In this document: positions 58,275-64,000 of the stretch, in pieces
Numbering within the stretch: position 1 is the first letter of the stretch
Layout: every line of letters starts with the position of its first letter
Assembly (NCBI RefSeq): GCF_028994775.1
Contig: NZ_JAJQMN010000005.1
Coordinates: 248,001-312,000, forward strand
Length of the DNA stretch: 64,000 bases
Direction: 5' to 3'
Source of the DNA: Promicromonospora iranensis
GTDB lineage: Bacteria; Actinomycetota; Actinomycetes; Actinomycetales; Cellulomonadaceae
Made by a program: the position numbers and the translations under genes
Notes under the pieces: generated by a model
Told to the model about the DNA's origin: nothing
Seen by the model: only the letters and a program-made list of their open reading frames with translations
Databases searched by the model: none

Positions 58275-60139
58275 GCCCGGCGATCAAGCGCTGGACCGGC
58301 GACGACCCCCACGACGCCCGCCTGGCCCTCGGCGCGACGGGGCTGCTGCGCACCTTCAACGACGCGGGGGTGCTCACGGCCGCCGACGTCCATGTCGCAC
58401 GCCGCACCGCCGACGTCGTGGGCGAGGACGACGAGACCGTGCGCCTCGCGGTCGCGCTCGCGGTACGCGCTGTGCGGCAGGGGTCGGTCTGCGTGGACCT
58501 GGGCTCGTTCGGCGCGGGCGCGTCGGACGCAGCCGCTACCCCCGCCGTCGTCCCGGCCGCTGCCCCCGCCGTCCAGGGCGGGTCCGGCACCGAGCCAGAT
58601 CCGCTGCCCTGGCCCGTGGCCGAGGGCTGGCTGGAGCGCGTCGCGGCCAGCCCGCTCGCCGCACGTTCGGTGGTGCGGGCCGACCTCGGCCTGCTCTACC
58701 TCGACCGGTACTGGCGTGAGGAGCAGCAGGTACGGGACGACGTCGTCACGCGGCTGGCGCTCCCGGCGCCCGACGTCGACGAGCTGCTGCTGGAGCAGAG
58801 TGCCGCGCGGCTGTTCCCCGGCGACGCGTACGCCGAGCAGCGCGCAGCGGCGCTGTCGATCGCGCGCCGCCGCACCACGGTGCTCACCGGCGGGCCCGGG
58901 CGTGGCAAGACGACGACCGTGACCGGCCTGCTCGCGCTGCTCGCGGAGCAGGCGGAGCACACCGCCGGGCGGCGCCTGCGCATCGCGCTCGCCGCGCCCA
59001 CCGGGAAGGCCGCCGCACGCCTGCAGCAGGCGGTGGCCGACGCGCTCGGCGCCCCGCCGGAGGCCGGCGGTCCCGAGCTGACCGGGGACGACCGGCGCCG
59101 GCTCACCGGGCTCCGGGCGGGCACCTTGCACCGGCTGCTCGGCCGGCGGCCCGGCTCGAGCACCCGGTTCCGGCACGACCGCTCCAACCGCCTGCCGCAC
59201 GACGTCGTCGTCGTCGACGAGACGTCGATGGTCTCGCTCACGCTCATGGCCCGGCTCCTGGAGGCCGTGCGTCCCGACGCGCGGCTCGTGCTCGTGGGCG
59301 ACCCCGACCAGCTCGCGTCCGTCGAGGCCGGTGCCGTCCTCGCGGACCTCGTCACCGGGCTCGGGGAGCGCGACGCCGACGCCGTGGCGGCCCTGGTCAC
59401 CGACCACCGGTCCGAGAGCACCGCCATCACGCGGCTCGCCGCGGCGATCCAAGGCGGTGACCCGGAAGCGGTGCTCGCGGTCCTGGCGGAGGGCGAGGGC
59501 GCCGTGGAGCTCGTGCACCCCGACGACGCGGCCGGGCTCGGCCTCCTCCAGGACGAGCTGACGCGGCACGCCCTCGACGTGCGCGGCCTGGCGCTCGCCG
59601 GTGACGCGGCCGGGGCGCTGGCCGCCGCCGGGCGGCACCGGCTGCTGTGCGCCCACCGCGAGGGGCCGTGGGGTGTCGAGCACTGGAACCAGCAGGTCGA
59701 ACGCCGGCTCGGCGAGGCGTCGGGTGCCTCGCTCGGCGCCGCGGTCGGCGCTCGGTGGTACCCGGGGCGGCCCGTGCTGATCACCGCCAACGACTACGGT
59801 CTGGGGCTGTTCAACGGCGACACCGGCGTCGTGGTCGCCGACGGTGAGAACCTGCGCGCCCATATCGACGGCGGCGCGTCGTTCGCCGTCTCCCGGCTCG
59901 GCGACGTCGACACGCTGCACGCCATGACCGTGCACAAGAGCCAGGGCAGTCAGGCCGACGCGGTGACGCTGCTGCTGCCGGACGTCACGTCACCGCTGCT
60001 GACGCGCGAGCTGTTCTACACGGCGGTCACGCGTGCGCGCCGGCGTGTGCGTGTGGTCGGCACCCCGGAGGCGGTGCGCGCCGCCGTCGGCCGGCGGGCG
60101 CGGCGGGCGACGGGCCTGGCGGCGCGGTTGCGGGGCTGA
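58271..60139 (+). CDS. recD: Exonuclease V alpha subunit, RecD
   Basis: A 622-residue SF1B helicase with Walker A LTGGPGRGKTTTVTGLLAL, motif II VVVDETSMVSLTLM, VGDPDQLASVEAGAVL, and motif VI TVHKSQGSQADAV and FYTAVTRARRRV. It is the 5'-to-3' motor of RecBCD. It overlaps recB by 4 bp (ATGA). The N-terminal 130 residues hold an Ala/Pro-rich insert (about 85-110). The operon ends here, with no helper gene. Confidence 0.95.
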   Translation: MSPAIKRWTGDDPHDARLALGATGLLRTFNDAGVLTAADVHVARRTADVVGEDDETVRLAVALAVRAVRQGSVCVDLGSFGAGASDAAATPAVVPAAAPAVQGGSGTEPDPLPWPVAEGWLERVAASPLAARSVVRADLGLLYLDRYWREEQQVRDDVVTRLALPAPDVDELLLEQSAARLFPGDAYAEQRAAALSIARRRTTVLTGGPGRGKTTTVTGLLALLAEQAEHTAGRRLRIALAAPTGKAAARLQQAVADALGAPPEAGGPELTGDDRRRLTGLRAGTLHRLLGRRPGSSTRFRHDRSNRLPHDVVVVDETSMVSLTLMARLLEAVRPDARLVLVGDPDQLASVEAGAVLADLVTGLGERDADAVAALVTDHRSESTAITRLAAAIQGGDPEAVLAVLAEGEGAVELVHPDDAAGLGLLQDELTRHALDVRGLALAGDAAGALAAAGRHRLLCAHREGPWGVEHWNQQVERRLGEASGASLGAAVGARWYPGRPVLITANDYGLGLFNGDTGVVVADGENLRAHIDGGASFAVSRLGDVDTLHAMTVHKSQGSQADAVTLLLPDVTSPLLTRELFYTAVTRARRRVRVVGTPEAVRAAVGRRARRATGLAARLRG

Positions 60140-60196
60140 GCCGGGCCGTCCGAAGGGTTGCTCGCTCGGGTATACCGGCTGTGCCCCGGGCGTGGA

Positions 60197-60208
60197 ACGT
60201 GTACACGT
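60197..60208. other. 12-bp palindrome between recD and hydrolase gene
   Basis: ACGTGTACACGT is a perfect palindrome lying 58 bp after recD, just before the convergent hydrolase stop. It may be a protein-binding site or part of a weak terminator. Confidence 0.3.
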
Positions 60209-60212
60209 GTCA

Positions 60213-60920
60213 TCACGCGGCCAGATCCATGATGACGTGCGCCGTCTCGGCCGGATGGGTGATCATCGGCCAGTGGCCGGCGTCGAGTGTGCGGTAGCGC
60301 CAGCCGAGCTGTTCCGCCGACACGTCAGCGGCCGGAGGGCTGGTCCGGAGGCAGCGCACGTAGGCCACGGACGCGTCCGTCGCGCTCAAGGGCTTGTTGA
60401 TCGCAGGTTGGGTGTAGGTGCCGATCGGCTGCGCGGTCAGGTGCTGCTGCATCCAGGCGAAGTCGGCGTCGCCGATGCTGTTGTCCGGGTAGAGCTGGTC
60501 GAGCTGCTCCCGGGAGAACCACGGGATCGACCCTTCGTGGGCCAGGCTCGTCATGAACGTGGCGACGTCGGAACCCATGACGTCGAACCACGACTTGCCT
60601 GGCCGCGGCAGAACGGCATCGATGAGAACGAGCTGGCGGATGCTGTGCGGTCGCCTCTCGAGCACCGCTGCCGCGACGTAGCCGGCGAACGAGTGGGCGA
60701 CGAGCGTGGCGTCCCGATGGCCGGTGAGGGCTCCGCTGACGTCTTCGACCCAGTCGTCCAGCCCGACGCCGGCCGCAGACGTCGCGTCGTCACCCGTGGT
60801 GCGCAGCTGTGGCGTCATCGTGTGCAGGCCGTGGTCGTTCAGGATTGGTGCGACACGTTCCCAGGCCCAGGGGCCCAGTCCGCCACCTCCGATGAGGACG
60901 ATGGGGCTGTTCGCTGTCAT
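60213..60920 (-). CDS. Alpha/beta hydrolase (esterase-like)
   Basis: A 235-residue single-domain hydrolase: IVLIGGGGLGPWAWERVAPI near the N-terminus, nucleophile Ser in LVAHSFAGYVAAAV, and a C-terminal His in LDAGHWPMITHP. It resembles methylesterase/salicylate-binding-protein-2-type and HNL-like hydrolases in actinobacteria. ATG 60920 overlaps the stop of a short hydrolase remnant upstream, and both are divergent from the MarR gene, whose operator likely controls them. Confidence 0.87.
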   Translation of the reverse strand: MTANSPIVLIGGGGLGPWAWERVAPILNDHGLHTMTPQLRTTGDDATSAAGVGLDDWVEDVSGALTGHRDATLVAHSFAGYVAAAVLERRPHSIRQLVLIDAVLPRPGKSWFDVMGSDVATFMTSLAHEGSIPWFSREQLDQLYPDNSIGDADFAWMQQHLTAQPIGTYTQPAINKPLSATDASVAYVRCLRTSPPAADVSAEQLGWRYRTLDAGHWPMITHPAETAHVIMDLAA

Positions 60921-61051
60921 GTGTCTGCTCCTACGCGGTTGATGAAGTCGGTCAGGTCGTCGATGAGCTCGGCGGGCGAATCCAGCGAGGCGACGTGGCC
61001 GCCGCCGTCGTGCGGGTCCAGGCCAGGGGCATTCATCGAGTAGATCCGCAT
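60917..61051 (-). pseudogene. C-terminal remnant of an epoxide-hydrolase-type gene
   Basis: A 44-codon ORF from ATG 61051 reading APGLDPHDGGGHVASLDSPA then ELIDDLTDFINRVGADT. GGGHVASLDSPAELIDDLTDF is the catalytic-His end of epoxide-hydrolase-type alpha/beta hydrolases; the rest of the gene is missing. Its stop overlaps the intact hydrolase start (ATGA), so coupling may persist. It suggests a deletion fused promoter and tail. Confidence 0.5.
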
Positions 61052-61125
61052 GCCGCTTCCTGCACTCGCGGTCAGCCAGTACGCGTCGAGAGACCCGAGC
61101 GAACCCACCACAAGTTGGTAGCATG

Positions 61126-61166
61126 CTGTCACATTGCCACTGTAGAAGAATGACAGGTTGCTGTCA
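61126..61166. promoter_or_regulatory. Putative MarR operator overlapping the ribosome site
   Basis: TGACAG (61151-61156), GTTG, CTGTCA (61161-61166) is a perfect 6-4-6 palindrome that abuts AAAGGAGG. A further CTGTCA half-site is at 61126-61131. Binding would block translation initiation and transcription of both divergent genes. Confidence 0.6.
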
Positions 61167-61178
61167 AAGGAGGTTTTC

Positions 61179-61616
61179 GTGAACGCCGATGCCGACGGAG
61201 CTCTGCATGCCGTCTTCGAGGTGAACCGTCTCCTGCGTGACGCCGGGGAGCGAGTGTCCGCAGCGGCGGGTCAGACGCATTCCCGGCGCATGGTCCTCCA
61301 GGCCGCCGGTGATCGCGCCACCGTCCCGGACATCGCTCGCCGGCTCGGGCTCCAGCGACAGAGCGTCCAGCGTGTCGCCGACGATCTGGTCGAGGCGGGC
61401 CTGGCGCGCTACGAGGACAACCCGCGTCATCGGCGGTCGCGGTTTCTCGTCACGACAGCAGCCGGAAAGAGTGCGCTAGAGGCGATCCAGCGCGCCCACC
61501 GCGATTGGGTCGCGGACCTGGAGGCCACGGTCGGCGACCTCGATTGGGCGCGCCTCGGAGCTGATCTGGACCGCATCGCGCGGGCCGTGGGGAATCGCCC
61601 GCAGTCTGCTGGATAG
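61179..61616 (+). CDS. MarR-family regulator
   Basis: A 145-residue winged-helix protein: HSRRMVLQAAGDRATVPDIA, LGLQRQSVQRVADDLVEAGL and RYEDNPRHRRSRFLVTTAAG are MarR DNA-binding helices and wing. GTG 61179 was chosen because AAAGGAGG sits at an ideal 5-bp spacing; a TTG 21 bp upstream lies within the operator. It is divergent from the hydrolase genes and probably represses them and itself, responding to a small phenolic or other organic ligand. Confidence 0.9.
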   Translation: MNADADGALHAVFEVNRLLRDAGERVSAAAGQTHSRRMVLQAAGDRATVPDIARRLGLQRQSVQRVADDLVEAGLARYEDNPRHRRSRFLVTTAAGKSALEAIQRAHRDWVADLEATVGDLDWARLGADLDRIARAVGNRPQSAG

Positions 61617-61730
61617 ATGGCGGCTCGCGCGCCCGTCATCTGAGGTGACGATGACAGACACCCAGTCTCGTGTCGGCCGCTCGGCGCAGCCGGCCGTGGT
61701 CTCCTGGGCTGGACACAGTAGGTTGGCCGG

Positions 61731-63206
61731 GTGCCTCTCGTCTCACCGCCCCGGGTCCGTCGTCTGCTCGCCGTGCTCGGGGTCGCCCTGCTGGTCACGG
61801 CCTGGTCCGTGCCCGCTCGGGCGAGCGCTGTCCAGGTCTCCGCGCTCGATGAGGAGGCGGCCGCGTACGTCAGCGACTACGTCCAGCGCCACGGGTTGCC
61901 CGGCGCCGCCTACGCGGTGGTCCTGGATGGTGAGACCGTGACGGTCGGCGGCGCGGGCGGGGTCTCGGCCGACACCCTGATGCCCGTGGCCTCAGTGTCC
62001 AAGTCCATCACCGCCTTCGCGGTTCTCCAGCTCGTGGACCGCGGCCTGGTGGAGCTGGACGGACCCGTCACGGACTACCTGCCGTCGTTCTCCGTGGGCG
62101 GGACCGACCCTGCTGACATCACCGTGCGGACGCTGCTCGACCACACCTCCGGCCTGCCGAACCCGATGATCGTGCCCGCGACCGGTGACCTGGCCGACGA
62201 CGTGGGGCACATCGCTCACCTGACGGTCGCATCGACCCCGGGCAGCTCGTACCGGTACAGCAACCTGAACTACTGGACCCTCGCGTACCTGGTCGAGGTC
62301 GTCTCAGGGCAGGCGTTCGACGTCTACCTGCACGACGAGGTGTTCGCCCCGCTCGGCATGCACGACACCCGCTCGTTCTTCACTCCCGGCGGCTCGGACG
62401 TCTTCGACGAGGGCCACGTGACGGCCTACGGCTCGAGCCTCCGGCTCCCCGAGATGGCCGGCGCCATGGCAGGCTCCGGGGGAGTGGTCAGCACCGCGCG
62501 CGACATGACCAGCTGGCTGGCGATGCAGCAACGGGGCGGCACCACGGCGGACGGCGAACGGCTGCTCTCGGCCGATCTCGTGGAGGAGTCCCGCACCGCG
62601 CAGCCGAACGCCGGGACGTACGGCCTCGGGTGGCAGCACACGTCCACCGCCGAGCCTGCGCGGGTGGGGCACGACGGTTCCCTGACCCGGTGGAGCGCAC
62701 GCGTCGATCTCGTGCCGTCGAGCGGGTACGGGGTGGTGGTCCTGCTCGACAGCTACACGCCGACCTTCCAGCACCCGTTCGAGATCAGCACGGGTCTCAT
62801 CGAGCTCACCGAGGGGCGGGTGGCCGACCCGGGCGCTCCGACCGCGATGATCATCGACCTGGTCCTGGCGGGGCTCACCGTGCTCGTGCTCGTGCTCGGG
62901 GTTCGTGGCGTCCTGCGCAGTCGGCGGTGGGCCGACGCGCGGGCGGGCTTCCCGGTGTGGCGGTTCGTGCTGCGGCAGCTTCCGCAGGCCGTGATGCCGG
63001 TTCTGGCAGGGATCCTCTTTCTCGGTCTGACGGCGGGCCGGGACAACCCGGCCACGCCGGTGGACGCGTTCGGGCTGTGGCCGGCGGCGACGACGCTCCT
63101 GCTCGTCGCGGGGGTGATCGGCGTCGTGCTCATCACGGTGCGCACGGCGCGATGGCGGCGGACGGGGCCTGCGGGTCGCTCCGTGAAACCGCACCTTCGC
63201 GGGTGA
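61731..63206 (+). CDS. Membrane-anchored serine hydrolase (class C beta-lactamase/PBP-like)
   Basis: A 491-residue protein: N-terminal signal or anchor segment about 11-32, a serine-hydrolase domain about 40-370 with SxxK at Ser88-Val-Ser-Lys91 (ASVSKSI) and the YSN motif (YRYSNLNYW), and a C-terminal membrane part with about three hydrophobic segments (IIDLVLAGLTVLVLVLGVRG; VMPVLAGILFLGLTAG; TTLLLVAGVIGVVLITVRTA). Relatives include D-amino-acid amidases, esterases and AmpC-like enzymes on the outer face of the membrane. TAGGTT 7 bp before the GTG start suggests a leaderless message. Confidence 0.88.
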   Translation: MPLVSPPRVRRLLAVLGVALLVTAWSVPARASAVQVSALDEEAAAYVSDYVQRHGLPGAAYAVVLDGETVTVGGAGGVSADTLMPVASVSKSITAFAVLQLVDRGLVELDGPVTDYLPSFSVGGTDPADITVRTLLDHTSGLPNPMIVPATGDLADDVGHIAHLTVASTPGSSYRYSNLNYWTLAYLVEVVSGQAFDVYLHDEVFAPLGMHDTRSFFTPGGSDVFDEGHVTAYGSSLRLPEMAGAMAGSGGVVSTARDMTSWLAMQQRGGTTADGERLLSADLVEESRTAQPNAGTYGLGWQHTSTAEPARVGHDGSLTRWSARVDLVPSSGYGVVVLLDSYTPTFQHPFEISTGLIELTEGRVADPGAPTAMIIDLVLAGLTVLVLVLGVRGVLRSRRWADARAGFPVWRFVLRQLPQAVMPVLAGILFLGLTAGRDNPATPVDAFGLWPAATTLLLVAGVIGVVLITVRTARWRRTGPAGRSVKPHLRG

Positions 63207-63273
63207 AATCCGGGGGTAAGGTGCTGGGCACTCCCGGCTCACCCGGGGGCCCCGTCACGACCAGGAGTCACCG

Positions 63274-64000
63274 TTGACCGCACCCACACCTTCCTCCGAC
63301 GTCGAGAACACACCCCCGGAGCGGTTCGTCCAGGGCGACCCGTACGCCCTGGACCCCGCGGCGGTGAAGGAGCCGCCCGTCGGCTGGCGGGCGTCGTCGA
63401 AGTTCTTCGGGCCCGGCCTGATCGTCTCCGCGTCCGTCGTCGGTGCGGGCGAGCTCATCACCGCGACCTCGCTCGGTGCCCAGGCGGGTTTCGTGCTGCT
63501 CTGGCTGGTGTTCGTCTCGACCATCGTCAAGGTGGCCGTCCAGGTGGAGATGGCGCGGTACGCCATCGTCACCGGCGAGGGCGGCATGGAGGGCTACAAC
63601 CGCGTCCCGCCGCGGATGGGGCGGATCAGCTGGGTCCTGCTGATGTGGGGCCTGATGGCGATCAGCAAGCTGATCCAGACCGGAGGCCTGATCGGCGGCA
63701 TGGCCGCGGCCCTGTCGATCCTGATGCCCCTCGGTCTCGGGCCGCTCTCGCCGGGCGCCATGGCGATCTGGGCGGTCGTCGTGACGGCCGTCGCGATCGC
63801 CACCCTGATCGCGAACCGGTACGGGCTCATCGAGAACGTCGCCACCTTCCTGACCATGGCGTTCGTCGTCGTCACGGTTCTCGTGGTGATCGCGCTGCCG
63901 TTCAGTGAGTTCGCGTACTCGGGTGCCGACCTGGGTTCCGGGCTCAGCTTCCAGCTGCCCGTCGGGGCGCTCGGGATCGCGCTGACGATGTTCGGCCTGA
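63274..64000 (+). CDS. Nramp-family metal transporter (partial, runs off the right edge)
   Basis: The first 242 codons are seen. TTG 63274 has CAGGAG about 8 bp upstream. After a hydrophilic N-terminus (about 35 residues) come hydrophobic segments consistent with Nramp TM1-TM6: FFGPGLIVSASVVGAGELIT, FVLLWLVFVSTIVKVAVQVE, and IENVATFLTMAFVVVTVLVV. In classical Nramp proteins TM1 carries a DPGN metal-binding motif; here the equivalent is SASVVGAGE, so it belongs to the divergent Nramp-related group whose ion is unclear. Confidence 0.8.
   Translation, partial: MTAPTPSSDVENTPPERFVQGDPYALDPAAVKEPPVGWRASSKFFGPGLIVSASVVGAGELITATSLGAQAGFVLLWLVFVSTIVKVAVQVEMARYAIVTGEGGMEGYNRVPPRMGRISWVLLMWGLMAISKLIQTGGLIGGMAAALSILMPLGLGPLSPGAMAIWAVVVTAVAIATLIANRYGLIENVATFLTMAFVVVTVLVVIALPFSEFAYSGADLGSGLSFQLPVGALGIALTMFGL

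Overview
The window reads as chromosomal DNA of a high-GC Gram-positive actinobacterium. Protein-coding stretches have strong GC bias at third positions, GTG and TTG starts are common, neighbouring genes often overlap by 4 bp (ATGA/GTGA), and the regulators are typical of the group (MmyB-type XRE, CGNR, LacI, HxlR, MerR). A plant-polysaccharide theme (GH3, GH51, GH62, PL11, tandem CE1, sugar ABC transporter) together with RecBCD would fit Promicromonosporaceae or Cellulomonadaceae. That placement is inference from gene content; there is no rRNA to confirm it.

Left end (1-3.3 kb): a region of gene decay and small regulators. It holds a partial FMN-binding protein, a truncated carboxymuconolactone decarboxylase fragment, a CGNR regulator, a DUF899 remnant coupled to a 40-codon ORF, and a divergent MmyB regulator/SDR pair.

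Sugar region (3.3-22 kb): a six-gene overlapping operon (lacI, GH3, sugar-isomerase-like TIM barrel, DhaKL-type kinase, RpiB-type isomerase, 3-hydroxyacyl-CoA-dehydrogenase-like oxidoreductase) looks like a complete catabolic module, plausibly ending in a C4 sugar phosphate. Facing it is an arabinoside uptake/hydrolysis operon (two permeases, lipoprotein, GH51) with a divergent lacI. Then come a secreted GH62 arabinofuranosidase and a secreted tandem CE1 esterase-like protein. A 14-bp motif, TTTATCGATAAAGT and variants, occurs upstream of GH62, the CE1 gene and, 15 kb away, a PL11 rhamnogalacturonan lyase, suggesting a shared pectin/arabinoxylan regulon. A 90-bp imperfect direct repeat flanks GH62.

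Middle (22-45 kb): hypothetical protein, XRE-cupin regulator, an RsbQ/RsbP energy-stress pair, a TetR-controlled NAD(P)-binding/SDR pair, a MerR/hydrolase operon with an obvious operator, a GlsB-type membrane protein, a fatty-acid desaturase and a wall-anchored ice-binding-domain protein (a possible cold-response pair), SnoaL/HxlR, PL11 lyase, amidohydrolase, two MmyB-related genes, and a run of three SDRs with a flavin reductase.

Right end (45-64 kb): SNF2-type helicase, a translationally coupled ATP-grasp ligase/CocE-type hydrolase pair, a complete recC-recB-recD operon, a MarR-controlled hydrolase locus, a membrane-linked serine hydrolase, and the start of an Nramp-related transporter that runs off the window. 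No tRNA, rRNA, CRISPR array, transposase or phage gene was recognised.
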